Of a DNA stretch of 64,000 nt, positions 45,235 to 53,812 are shown in pieces. Position numbers and translations under genes: made by a program. The first letter of the stretch is position 1, and each line of letters starts with the position of its first letter. Under the pieces are notes generated by a model. That model searched no databases. It was not told where the DNA came from and saw only the letters and a program-made list of their open reading frames with translations. The stretch comes from Winkia neuii (lineage in GTDB: Bacteria; Actinomycetota; Actinomycetes; Actinomycetales; Actinomycetaceae): contig NZ_CP118946.1 of the NCBI RefSeq assembly GCF_029011175.1, positions 1,054,001 through 1,118,000 on the forward strand, read 5' to 3'.

Positions 45235-45600
45235 ATGGCTGATCGCGCACTCCGTGGTACTTCCATTGGTTCAAAATCTCTTGAGACTGAAGATGGGGTT
45301 GTTTTCGCCGACCGCATTGAGGCGACCTACGTAGTTCCTCTTACCGGTGAAACTTTTACTGTCCCGTTTTCGTCTGAGGCCGAACCGCCGGCTGTGTGGG
45401 AATCTAAGACTGGCCAGCAGGCGCTTCTTCAGGGCGCATCCAAGCCAAAGGACGAAAAGCCGTCAAAGCCGCAGCGTACCCACTGGGACATGCTGCTTGA
45501 ACGTCGCAGCCTTGAAGAGCTACAGGTTCTGCTAGACGAGCAATTGAAGATGTTGCACGAAGGAAGACTACGTGAAGGCGTCCACTACAGGCGACGCTAG
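45235..45600 (+). CDS. rbpA: RNA polymerase-binding protein RbpA
   Basis: A 121-residue actinobacterial transcription factor that binds RNA polymerase and sigma-A and stabilises open complexes. It begins MADRALRGTSIGSKSLETE, the RbpA N-terminal tail. The core RNAP-binding domain follows (ATYVVPLTGETFTVPFSSEA EPP-type, here without a full zinc Cys set). The sigma-interaction domain is at the C-terminus (THWDMLLERRSLEELQVLL, HEGRLREG). It is monocistronic, with its own promoter and terminator. Confidence 0.97.
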   Translation: MADRALRGTSIGSKSLETEDGVVFADRIEATYVVPLTGETFTVPFSSEAEPPAVWESKTGQQALLQGASKPKDEKPSKPQRTHWDMLLERRSLEELQVLLDEQLKMLHEGRLREGVHYRRR

Positions 45601-45610
45601 TAAAACTTAC

Positions 45611-45651
45611 ATAATTAATGGAGGGCTTACCGCCCTCCATTAATTATTTTG
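45611..45651. terminator. Bidirectional terminator between rbpA and ppm1
   Basis: ATAATTAATGGAGGGC (45611-45626) pairs perfectly with GCCCTCCATTAATTAT (45632-45647) around TTACC, followed by TTT. The right arm includes the ppm1 stop codon. Confidence 0.9.
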
Positions 45652-46339
45652 CAAAGGCCCACCTGGTTACCTGCACAAGAGATTCCCAAAATATTCTGGA
45701 AGACATCTTCGAGTAACCACTGCGACGTTGCGGGAAGACAATCGGCACCTCAGCAACGCGCAAATTGGCTTTGTGTACGGCTCTAGTAAGCTCAGTCTGA
45801 AAGACATACCCGCTAGTTTGTGGTTTGAGCAGCGCGAATGCCTCGGCAGAATAAACTCTGAGGCCAGCTGTGGCATCAGCAACGGGCAGCGAAAGCATCG
45901 CCCTGATATACAGATTTCCGGCTCTTGATAGCAGTTCACGCCATTTTGGCCACCCCACTACCCTGCCACCGCGGATCCATCGCGAACCAATAACGAGTGC
46001 GGGCAGATCAGCCTGATGCGCCCGAGCAATAATTCGCTCAAGATCTTGTACACGGTGAGAACCATCGGCATCCATCTGCGCTATCAAGTCGTAATCGCGT
46101 TCAATAGCCCAGTCGAAACCAGCCCGGTAAGCGGGTGCTAGTCCCTCTTTCGTATGCCGCGAAAGCAGAAATATGCGCTCGAACGTATTGGCAAAAGCTT
46201 TCGCAATTCTTCCTGTGCCATCCGGAGAGTCATCGTCTACCACCAGCACGTCAAGAGGCAGCTTCGAAAGCTGCTCCAACAGAATGGGCAGATTCTCGGC
46301 CTCATTGTACGTAGGGACGATAACTACTTCCTTAGGCAC
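45644..46339 (-). CDS. ppm1: Polyprenol-phosphate mannosyltransferase
   Basis: A 231-residue GT2-family enzyme that moves mannose from GDP-mannose to polyprenol phosphate, the donor for lipoglycans and O-mannosylated proteins. Seen: VPTYNEAENLP near the N-terminus, VVDDDSPDGTG (about 33-43), the metal-binding MDADGSH (89-95), and VIGSRWIRGG. No C-terminal membrane domain is present, as in the catalytic part of mycobacterial Ppm1. GTG 46339 is chosen because AGGAGA is five bases upstream; the frame is open upstream. The lnt stop overlaps this start by eight bases, so both form one operon. In mycobacteria the two are fused. Confidence 0.92.
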   Translation of the reverse strand: MPKEVVIVPTYNEAENLPILLEQLSKLPLDVLVVDDDSPDGTGRIAKAFANTFERIFLLSRHTKEGLAPAYRAGFDWAIERDYDLIAQMDADGSHRVQDLERIIARAHQADLPALVIGSRWIRGGRVVGWPKWRELLSRAGNLYIRAMLSLPVADATAGLRVYSAEAFALLKPQTSGYVFQTELTRAVHKANLRVAEVPIVFPQRRSGYSKMSSRIFWESLVQVTRWAFAK

Positions 46340-47867
46340 GATTTCTCCTACTTTTTCGCGTATACACGACTGCTGCACTGATAACCCAAAGGCTAGCTGC
46401 CAGAACCATTGCTGCCAGCTGTACCCTGCCCCCGATCTTTGCGGCAGGAGTAATGTCGCTGTGAAGCGGCAACTTCGCAATCAAGGTATCCGCCGTAAAA
46501 AGCTGCGACTGCTGGGCAACGGTACCGTCTGGCAATATCAGCGCGGACACACCGTTTGTTGACACTTGGGCGGTAGCACGATGGTATTCCAAAGCCCGAA
46601 ACCGGGACATTTGCAACTGTTGGGTAGATTCTGCAGAAAATCCAAATGAGGAGTTATTAGTAGGGACAGCCAGAAGTGTTCCTCCCGCGTTTATCCCCTG
46701 GCGAACTATCTGGTCGATCGCCACCTCAAAGCAAATAGCTTCGGCTAGTCTCACCGGCTTTAGTCCTTTTACATCCAGGATCGCTGGTCCCGCTCCCGGC
46801 GCCATATCAGTTTGGATGCGATCCACATCCGAGAACCAATTGCGCAGTATATTCCGAAACGGAATATATTCGCCAAAAGGAACGGGTCTCTGCTTGGTGT
46901 AGGGGGCACTGAAGGAACCATCGGGATAAGCCACATAGTGGTCGTTATAGCGCAGGCCATTCTGGTAACGGATAGCCCCAACAACGATAGGTACGCCAAC
47001 GCTCCGGACTGCCTCCCCCACCATCTGTCCTGTAGTCCGATTTAACCGGGGATCCCGATCTGCCGCCTGCTCGCCCCACAGCACTAGGTCTACCGGCTCG
47101 GCAAGAGCCTTGGTCTGGGCCAGATGAGCGCCTGTAACTTTGCCTTCCTCGGCGTAGGTAGCTTCGACTGGTCGAGCAATATTGCCCTGCACAGCGCCGA
47201 CTGTGAGTGTTCCCTCTGGCGAAGCCGAGGGCATGGGCACAGCAGCAGGAAAAATAATCAGGCCAATGCAAACTAGTACGGTGCCGAGACGGGCAAGAAG
47301 GGACAGTCCAGTAGAGATGGCTGTGAACGCGAGGGCGCCTATCGCGAAGGTCAGAGCACTCACCGCTACTTCCCCGCCGTACGGGGCTAGATTCGCTAGC
47401 GGAGAATCTACTTGTCCGAATGCTGCGTATCCCCATGGGAATCCGCCCCAGGGCATGTGCCCTCTAAGTTGTTCGAAGCCGGCCCAGGTGATTGCTCCAA
47501 CTATCGTCTTCGATATATCTGCCTTCAACCACCGAGTAAGCCAGCAGTTACCGATTGCCCATACCGCAACGAAAACTGATTCAATCGTGGCAAGGGCGAC
47601 CCAAGGGCCTATCCACCCTACCGATTTAGAAATCCACTCAATGTGAGGCAAGAAAAAAGCTAAAGACCAGGCTAAACCGGATAGTCCAGCAACAGTGGCT
47701 CCATGTTCACGAGTACACCAATACAGCGCCCCCAGTGCGAGCGGCATCAGGAACCAAGCTCCGGTAGGAGGGAATGCCAAATACATCCCAATACCGCCGC
47801 CAACTGCTAATACAAGTGCTTTGGCGTAGGTCAAGAAGCCTCGTCTTGGCTTTAATACTCGGTCCAT
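46332..47867 (-). CDS. lnt: Apolipoprotein N-acyltransferase
   Basis: A 511-residue membrane enzyme that N-acylates lipoproteins at the outer face of the cytoplasmic membrane. An N-terminal part with about seven hydrophobic segments is followed by a nitrilase-type domain (about 220-465) with the Glu-Lys-Cys triad E266 in LWGEQA, K325 in YTKQRPVPFGEY and C379 in AICFEVA, and a last hydrophobic segment (AAMVLAASLWVISAAVV). Upstream helY overlaps its ATG by 16 bases. Confidence 0.95.
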   Translation of the reverse strand: MDRVLKPRRGFLTYAKALVLAVGGGIGMYLAFPPTGAWFLMPLALGALYWCTREHGATVAGLSGLAWSLAFFLPHIEWISKSVGWIGPWVALATIESVFVAVWAIGNCWLTRWLKADISKTIVGAITWAGFEQLRGHMPWGGFPWGYAAFGQVDSPLANLAPYGGEVAVSALTFAIGALAFTAISTGLSLLARLGTVLVCIGLIIFPAAVPMPSASPEGTLTVGAVQGNIARPVEATYAEEGKVTGAHLAQTKALAEPVDLVLWGEQAADRDPRLNRTTGQMVGEAVRSVGVPIVVGAIRYQNGLRYNDHYVAYPDGSFSAPYTKQRPVPFGEYIPFRNILRNWFSDVDRIQTDMAPGAGPAILDVKGLKPVRLAEAICFEVAIDQIVRQGINAGGTLLAVPTNNSSFGFSAESTQQLQMSRFRALEYHRATAQVSTNGVSALILPDGTVAQQSQLFTADTLIAKLPLHSDITPAAKIGGRVQLAAMVLAASLWVISAAVVYTRKSRRNRA

Positions 47868-50542
47868 GCCACTACCCCACGGCGAATTAGATCGGCTGCT
47901 GACTGTGCCTTGCGAGCAATGGCCGGATCGGCTACGAGACGGAGCTGGCCTAAAACATCAAGCAGGATTTTTGCCCATCGGACGAAGTCGCCAGCCGGCA
48001 TCTTGTCAGTGCTATCGAGAGTAGTAGTTAGAGATGCTCCGTTTGCCCATGCTGCAATGGCTCCGGCTAGTCCGGCCGAAGACCATTCCGAGGGCGGCAA
48101 AGAATTCGCTTGTTCAGCTCGTTCGATCCGGGCCTGTTGGGCCTCAATCTTCGCCAGAGCACCGCGCAGCTGCCCGGGCAGATGGGTAAGAGGAGTAACT
48201 GCTTCAGTCCGGGTTTCATATATACAGGCACTGACGGCACCGGCCAGATTCGCAGCGCTCAGACCAGCAAATACGTCGTTTTTTAGACACTGAGCAAGCA
48301 GCAAATCGTGCTCGGAGTAGATTCCTGCCAGAACTCTGCCCTGCTCGGTTACTTCAGACTCGGAAAGGTAACCGAACTCTCTGAGAACAGCACATACTCC
48401 TGCGAAACGATCGGTTAGTGCGCCCGTTTGTTCATTCACCTTGGACAGCAGACGTTCGTATTCAGTCTTGGCGCGCACCCAGGCTCGAGACTTGGAATAG
48501 TGCTCCTCGCGCCTTGGACAACTGTTGCAAGGATGATTCTGGATCTTGCGCTTTAGCCGATCAAAATTCTGTAGCTCGGGCTCCGCCTCCCTGCGAGCCT
48601 TAAACTTGCCTGCTCGCCCATCGTGGCGAAGGCGCGAGGCTAGTTCTTTCCGGTCTCGTGGCTTACGACCTGTCAGCGAAGGGGGAATCTTCATGTGGCC
48701 GACTCTAGCTATTCCCGAAGGAACATCGTCGGCGCTAATATGCCTGATTTTGGCGTCGTCAGTAAGAGCTACCAAAGTAGGTACGCCATGATGTTTAGCA
48801 CCACTTAGAATTAGCGCCGCCCGAAAGCGTTTGCCAATCTTCAACTGTGCTACGTCTCCGCGATCAAGCTCAAGAATGACCTGCCTAGTTCTAGCATGGC
48901 GAGCCCGGTTCAAAGCTTTAGCAGCAGATTTTTGCGCCCTCGACAGTTCCTGCCTAGCCAAAGCATATTCCTTGAAGTCACCCCTAGAGCAGTGCAGGTC
49001 GCCCTCGGCGGCATCCATCTGTTCTTTCCAGCTACGTGCCTTGAGCGCATTTTTTCTGGCTTTTAGATCGGACTGGAACTGGGCAAAGGATCTTTCCATA
49101 GTCGCCTTCGCGGCCTCTAGATCCATATGTTCAAGTAGTCCGACCGCCATCGAGTACGTAGGGCGGAAAGCGGAAATTAGCGGATACGTACGTTTAGAAG
49201 CCAAAGAGGCAACAATCGCAGGCTCTGCTCCGATCTGATAGGGAACTACCGCATGCCCTACAACGTCAATTCCGCGTCTTCCTGCCCGCCCGGTCAACTG
49301 CGTGTATTGCCCGGGAGTAAGCATTACATGGTCCGAGCCATTCCACTTTCTCAATTGGGTTATTACCACCGACCGTGCTGGCATGTTGATACCGAGCGCA
49401 AGGGTTTCGGTAGCAAACACGGCTCCGAGTAGGCCCTCCGAGAAGGCGAGTTCGACCGCCTCCTTCAGAGCTGGCAACAAGCCAGCATGATGCGCAGCAT
49501 AGCCACTGAGTAATGCTCTGGCCCACTTGTCCAGTCCAACCACCGCATGATCCTCTGCAGGGATACGGTCCTCGACGTCCTCTACAATTTGCGCCAGCCG
49601 TCTACGCTGGTCGGGAGTAGTTATAGAGATCTTAGCCCGCAAACAATACGAGACGGCCCTATCGCAACCTGCTCTAGAGAAGATGAAAAAGATCGCTGGA
49701 AGTAGATCATGTTTCGCCAGCGTCAACATATTATCTTCCGGGAACACCCTCGGCCTACGCTCCAAAGAACGCGCAACCGCATCTGTCAAAGCAGAATTAG
49801 GACGGTTCGAGCCACGCCTGTATAAGTCGTAGAGTCGATCGCCGACCAGCATATGTTGCTTCAGCGGAATTGGTCGCTGCTCCGAAACTACTACAGCGCA
49901 GTCGCCTCTTGCCTCTTCTAGCCACTTCCCAAATTCTTCAGCGTTAGAGACGGTGGCAGAAATAGAGATGATCTGCACCTCTTCAGGCGTGTGCAGGATT
50001 ACCTCTTCCCAGACAGGACCGCGGAAGCGATCAGCCAGGTAGTGTACTTCGTCAAGCACTACTACCCCGAGACCTGTCAGCGCGCGATGCCTCTGGTAAA
50101 GCATATTGCGCAGTACTTCGGTGGTCATTACTACCACGTCAGCATCGCCGTTTACTACCGTGTCTCCGGTGAGGAGGCCTACCCGATCTCGTCCCCACTT
50201 CCTACAAAAGTCGGCGAATTTCTGGTTAGACAATGCCTTGATTGGGGTTGTGTAGAAGGCCCTCTTGCCTAATGAGAGCGCACGTTCAATGCCGAATTCG
50301 CCAACAATAGTCTTGCCCGCCCCGGTAGGAGCAGCAACAAGTACTGGCCTACCAGCTTCGACTGCCTCGCAGGCGGATACCTGGAAATCGTCCAGCTCAA
50401 AGTTGAGCCCGCCCTCGAATCGACCCAACAGCGTCGACTTCCTTTCCTGCCGCTTCTTAAAGGCAAGGTACCTTTCCGCAGCAGAGGGCTCTGGTGGCAG
50501 AGTCTGCTCGGTTCGTTTTCGTCTACGCCTGTGCTTTGTCAT
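47852..50542 (-). CDS. helY: SKI2/MTR4-like DEAD/DEAH-box helicase (HelY)
   Basis: An 896-residue ATP-dependent RNA/DNA helicase of the Ski2-like superfamily 2. Seen: APTGAGKT (71-78, Walker A), DEVH (164-167), SISATVSNAEEF (motif III), and LTGRAGRRGIDVVGHAV (motif VI). The basic N-terminus MTKHRRRRKR and a C-terminal accessory domain with CNSCPRREEH (possible metal site) follow the Rv2092c pattern. Usual neighbours are pafB-pafC-tatA-tatC; tatA and tatC are missing here. The substrate RNA is unknown. Confidence 0.94.
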   Translation of the reverse strand: MTKHRRRRKRTEQTLPPEPSAAERYLAFKKRQERKSTLLGRFEGGLNFELDDFQVSACEAVEAGRPVLVAAPTGAGKTIVGEFGIERALSLGKRAFYTTPIKALSNQKFADFCRKWGRDRVGLLTGDTVVNGDADVVVMTTEVLRNMLYQRHRALTGLGVVVLDEVHYLADRFRGPVWEEVILHTPEEVQIISISATVSNAEEFGKWLEEARGDCAVVVSEQRPIPLKQHMLVGDRLYDLYRRGSNRPNSALTDAVARSLERRPRVFPEDNMLTLAKHDLLPAIFFIFSRAGCDRAVSYCLRAKISITTPDQRRRLAQIVEDVEDRIPAEDHAVVGLDKWARALLSGYAAHHAGLLPALKEAVELAFSEGLLGAVFATETLALGINMPARSVVITQLRKWNGSDHVMLTPGQYTQLTGRAGRRGIDVVGHAVVPYQIGAEPAIVASLASKRTYPLISAFRPTYSMAVGLLEHMDLEAAKATMERSFAQFQSDLKARKNALKARSWKEQMDAAEGDLHCSRGDFKEYALARQELSRAQKSAAKALNRARHARTRQVILELDRGDVAQLKIGKRFRAALILSGAKHHGVPTLVALTDDAKIRHISADDVPSGIARVGHMKIPPSLTGRKPRDRKELASRLRHDGRAGKFKARREAEPELQNFDRLKRKIQNHPCNSCPRREEHYSKSRAWVRAKTEYERLLSKVNEQTGALTDRFAGVCAVLREFGYLSESEVTEQGRVLAGIYSEHDLLLAQCLKNDVFAGLSAANLAGAVSACIYETRTEAVTPLTHLPGQLRGALAKIEAQQARIERAEQANSLPPSEWSSAGLAGAIAAWANGASLTTTLDSTDKMPAGDFVRWAKILLDVLGQLRLVADPAIARKAQSAADLIRRGVVAWTEY

Positions 50543-50546
50543 ATCC

Positions 50547-50852
50547 CTAATCCGTCAGGCCAATGCTATGCCATCTGTGCAGAGCCTGCTCGCTGCGGCG
50601 CGCTCTTGCCTCGCGCCTCTTCAGGCGAATCTGCATCCGGGCAACCTGACAGTCACGGATCTGGGTGCTAGTTGCGACTGCGCCAGGTGCGCAGTGACGT
50701 GGAGGGCGGGATGGCTCCGGCATCGGCACGAGCGCTTCAAATAAAGACGGAACAACAGCCAGCAACTGCCGGAACTTGCCCCACAGCCTGAGCGTAAGCA
50801 AAATTGGCACGATGATGGCAGCCAGTACCAGCAAGATCCATACAATAACCAT
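50547..50852 (-). CDS. Small membrane-anchored protein of unknown function
   Basis: A 101-residue protein with one N-terminal hydrophobic segment (MVIVWILLVLAAIIVPILLT), then LRLWGKFRQLLAV and a Pro-rich stretch, and a basic Arg-rich C-terminal half (QIRLKRREARARR). The shape suggests a membrane anchor with a cytoplasmic basic tail. It occupies the place of tatA/tatC between pafC and helY in other actinobacteria. It lacks the FG hinge and amphipathic helix of TatA, so I do not call it TatA. I recognise no family. It starts ten bases after the pafC stop. Confidence 0.65.
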   Translation of the reverse strand: MVIVWILLVLAAIIVPILLTLRLWGKFRQLLAVVPSLFEALVPMPEPSRPPRHCAPGAVATSTQIRDCQVARMQIRLKRREARARRSEQALHRWHSIGLTD

Positions 50853-50862
50853 AAATTCTGCC

Positions 50863-51789
50863 CTATCTGTATAAAGCTAGTGCTTTTCTTGCGCGATCGG
50901 TAGCCGCCTGCGCAAATAGCTTCTGATCTACCTCGCGGATGCCGCTGCCAAGTCGTAGCAAGAGTCGGGTAAACCACTCGACGTCCCGCACCACCAAAGA
51001 TAGCTCAATTGCTCCGTCTTCATGACGGGCAAGCACCCTGGATGGGACCGTATCGCACAGCCATCCCAGCTCGCGATCTATCACCATCGTGACTTCAAGC
51101 AATGGAGGCCTCTCGACTCGCTCAGACCGATCCGTCGCGATTGGCTCGTCCAGTATTTCTAGGTCGAGTATTCGATCTAGCCGGAAACTCCGGGGTGCGT
51201 TGGCCAGTTGACACCAACCGTCAAGCTTCCACTGCCCGTAAGAGTGCTCCAATTGCCAAGGTTCTACCGTTCTTTCGGTTACTTTGTCAGCACGGTCTAC
51301 ATGCCGCAGATGCACGTTGTTGCCCTGGTTTAGAGCCTGCTGCACCATTCCGCCTAATTGGCCAATCCTAGGGGGCGTGCGGGAAGTTGATACCTCGGCC
51401 TTTCCAAGACCAGCAGCAGAGATTTTCGCTGCAGCTCTGCGGGCGATTTCAGCAAATTCCGGTATCGGAGTTTCAGCTAGTACTGTCAGCCCCGCAAGAA
51501 TCGTTGCCGCTTCAGTGGCACTAAGCGCAAGGGCACGGGTAATTCCTTGGTCGTCGTCAACATTTACTTCGTCATCCGGGTCGGAGGGAATGTCCACGAC
51601 TATCGATTCCCAGTACGCTCTGGAGCCGCGGCCAACTCCTACCAGAGTAGTAAGTGTTCTGCGCATTCCTCGCACGTCAGTGTCAAATGCCTTAGCAAGC
51701 TCACGCAAGGTAGTGCCCGGGTGTGCCTGCAGATAGGCCAAAATGGATACAAAGCGCACAATGTGCTTCGAACTGGAAATACTAGGCAT
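50863..51789 (-). CDS. pafC: WYL-domain transcription regulator PafC
   Basis: A 308-residue member of the PafBC family that regulates the DNA-damage response in mycobacteria. An N-terminal winged helix (MPSISSSKHIVRFVSILAYLQ, GTTLRELAKAF) is followed by a middle WYL domain (about 150-225) with LEHSYGQWKLDGWCQLANAPRSFRLDRI-type features (tryptophan-rich, then Arg) and a C-terminal WCX region. Two ATGs at 51792 and 51789 are possible; the second gives MPSIS. The start overlaps the pafB stop, so both are co-translated and probably form a heterodimer. In other species PafBC senses single-stranded DNA. Confidence 0.9.
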   Translation of the reverse strand: MPSISSSKHIVRFVSILAYLQAHPGTTLRELAKAFDTDVRGMRRTLTTLVGVGRGSRAYWESIVVDIPSDPDDEVNVDDDQGITRALALSATEAATILAGLTVLAETPIPEFAEIARRAAAKISAAGLGKAEVSTSRTPPRIGQLGGMVQQALNQGNNVHLRHVDRADKVTERTVEPWQLEHSYGQWKLDGWCQLANAPRSFRLDRILDLEILDEPIATDRSERVERPPLLEVTMVIDRELGWLCDTVPSRVLARHEDGAIELSLVVRDVEWFTRLLLRLGSGIREVDQKLFAQAATDRARKALALYR

Positions 51790-52678
51790 CATCCACCATC
51801 TTCTTAAAATGGGCAATTACCTCTTGTCGTAGCCGATTGGGAGCTAGCACCACAACGTTGGGGCCGCACTCAACCAGATCCCCCAGCCAAGCTAGGAAAT
51901 CGTCCTCTTCAAGTAAGTAGTTCTGCCACCCCTCCGGGGTTCGCTCGTCAGCAGGCCGGCGCGTACCTCGCATCCGTAAAGCATGCTCACTACCGGGAGC
52001 AATAGCAACCAGTGGGGCTATCTCGAAAGCATCCACTACCGCGTCAGAAGCAGGATGCGAGATGACCGCTCCCGGCGTCGGTTCTCCAATAACCCGAGAC
52101 ACTCGAAACGTACGCACGCGATCACGATCGTGGTCATAGCCGAGTAGGTACCAAGCGCCATCCTTCGCACGCAACCGCCACGGATCGACGTGCCGTACTT
52201 CAGTTTCACCGCTCCCCTTGCGGTATTTGAAGCTAACCGAGCGGCCCGCTACCAGCGCCTCCATAAAGCCTGTAAGAGATTCAGTACCTGAAACATGCCA
52301 CTGCGGCACGTCAATTGGAGCGGCATCGGGCACCTTCGATTCAACCTGAGAGACGTTCCAGCCGGCATCATCCGACCACATGCGGATGGCGGCCAGCACT
52401 ACCGCTGCCTCCAGCGAATCCAATTTCAAATCCGAACTCGCTAAATCCACCGAATAGTAGGTCTCGTTTGTAAAAACCTCGTCCTGGCGGATTTTAAGTG
52501 CAATCCCCGCATCCACCAAGGTCTTCTTGTCACGTTCAAAAGTGCGCTCATCTGCTGGGGTATACCCCGCAACCGACTCCAAAAGTGCTGCCTTGGTTAT
52601 TCCTTTAGTAGGCGCATTGACTAAGGTAACGAGCAAATTCGCTACCCGTTCAGTACCCTTCACTCTGAAATCTGTCAC
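51782..52678 (-). CDS. pafB: WYL-domain transcription regulator PafB
   Basis: A 298-residue WYL protein, partner of PafC. The N-terminal HTH is VANLLVTLVNAPTKGITKAALLE; the middle WYL region is VSFKYRKGSGETEVRHVDPWRLRA with WYLLGYDHDRDRVRTFRVSRV; a C-terminal WCX-like region closes the protein. The frame begins at GTG 52678. This start has no Shine-Dalgarno and has TAGTGT six bases before it, so the mRNA is probably leaderless. It is transcribed divergently from the DUF3866 gene, sharing one -10 element. Confidence 0.92.
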   Translation of the reverse strand: MTDFRVKGTERVANLLVTLVNAPTKGITKAALLESVAGYTPADERTFERDKKTLVDAGIALKIRQDEVFTNETYYSVDLASSDLKLDSLEAAVVLAAIRMWSDDAGWNVSQVESKVPDAAPIDVPQWHVSGTESLTGFMEALVAGRSVSFKYRKGSGETEVRHVDPWRLRAKDGAWYLLGYDHDRDRVRTFRVSRVIGEPTPGAVISHPASDAVVDAFEIAPLVAIAPGSEHALRMRGTRRPADERTPEGWQNYLLEEDDFLAWLGDLVECGPNVVVLAPNRLRQEVIAHFKKMVDDA

Positions 52679-52683
52679 GTACT

Positions 52684-52690
52684 TACACTA
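52684..52690. promoter_or_regulatory. Shared bidirectional -10 element between pafB and the DUF3866 gene
   Basis: TACACTA reads TACACT (52684-52689) on the plus strand and TAGTGT (52685-52690) on the minus strand. The minus-strand hexamer is six bases from the pafB GTG; the plus-strand one is ten bases from ATG 52700. Confidence 0.5.
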
Positions 52691-52699
52691 CCGCCTAAA

Positions 52700-53809
52700 A
52701 TGAGCTTTATGATCTATCGAGATGGCGTGGTTGTAAACATCGTTCGTACATGGGAAGGCGCGGGCATCTTTGAAGTGGAAGTAGACTCCGCGCCTACAAA
52801 TGCAACCCTGATAGGAAAAGGGCAGCGGTTACACGCACTCGCCTATGACCGCATTGTAGGGCCGGTAAAGGTAGGCGACCGTCTGCGTCTGGAATGCTCC
52901 GCCCTCGCCAAACGTCTAGGCACCGGTGGGCAGGCAAGTGTTGTCACCAACCTCTCCGCTCTTCCATCAGACTATTTGCCTAACGGCCACATGGTAAAGG
53001 CACGGTACATGCCTACCCAGGTGATGGTTTCGGCAGCCGACGAACAAGGGTCGCCAACGCATGACAAGCTCACTCGCATTGAGAATGTTCCAGTAGTGGC
53101 GGCAGACCTCCACTCACAGCTGCCCGCCATTATCTCCGGAGCGCGGGCAGCGAAGGCGGACGCAAGAATTGCGTACGTGATGACAGACGGGGCCGCCCTC
53201 CCGCTTCCTTTGTCCATGCAAGTAGCGGAGCTTGTGCGCGCAAATTGGTTATGTGGGACAGTCACCGCTGGACAGGCTTGGGGCGGCACCTACGAAGCCG
53301 TTTCTATTCCTTCAGCGCTACAGGTGGCAGCCGCTGCCCTATCTGCAGACCTGATAGTTGTCTCGCAAGGGCCGGGAAATTTGGGGGGCGACACCGAGTT
53401 CGGTTTTTCCGGAGTAGACGTAGCCTGGACCTTGACTGCGGCTGCTGTGCTGGGGGCCCGCCCGATTGCCGCGCTGCGCATCTCCGGAGCGGACAAGCGC
53501 AACCGCCATCTGGGGCTTTCTCACCATACCCACACTGTCTTAGCCGACCTTACGCAGGTGGGGGTAGACCTTCCGCTCCCCTCTTTCGCCACTCTAGACA
53601 ACATGCCAGAAGGATTCGATGCCCTGGTAGCCAAGCAAGTTGCTCAGGCCTGTGCTGGCCGCCACCACATTCGCGAGGTCGACGCCAGCGGTGCCTACGA
53701 GCTCTTACAGGACTCGCCCGTTAGGCTCCGCACGATGGGCCGCAGCTTGGAAGAGGACGCAGCGATATTTGTTAGCGGTTGGGCCGCAGGCAACTACGCA
53801 TTGAGCTAA
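52700..53809 (+). CDS. DUF3866 family protein
   Basis: A 369-residue protein with the DUF3866 features: an N-terminal small domain (VVNIVRTWEGAGIFEVEV, GDRLRLECSALAKRLGTGG) and a larger domain with GHMVKARYMPTQVMV, VVAADLHSQLPAI, AYVMTDGAALPLPLS and GPGNLGGDTEFGFSGVDVAW. The family is restricted to actinobacteria, lies beside pafBC and has no known function that I can name. ATG 52700 is the first candidate; ATG 52709 is also in frame. The 3' end lies three bases from the convergent rpe gene. Confidence 0.88.
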   Translation: MSFMIYRDGVVVNIVRTWEGAGIFEVEVDSAPTNATLIGKGQRLHALAYDRIVGPVKVGDRLRLECSALAKRLGTGGQASVVTNLSALPSDYLPNGHMVKARYMPTQVMVSAADEQGSPTHDKLTRIENVPVVAADLHSQLPAIISGARAAKADARIAYVMTDGAALPLPLSMQVAELVRANWLCGTVTAGQAWGGTYEAVSIPSALQVAAAALSADLIVVSQGPGNLGGDTEFGFSGVDVAWTLTAAAVLGARPIAALRISGADKRNRHLGLSHHTHTVLADLTQVGVDLPLPSFATLDNMPEGFDALVAKQVAQACAGRHHIREVDASGAYELLQDSPVRLRTMGRSLEEDAAIFVSGWAAGNYALS

Positions 53810-53812
53810 AGC

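Noticed and set aside
50547-50852. TatA identity for the small membrane protein next to pafC
   Set aside because: There is no FG hinge and no amphipathic helix after the membrane segment. The position alone is not enough.
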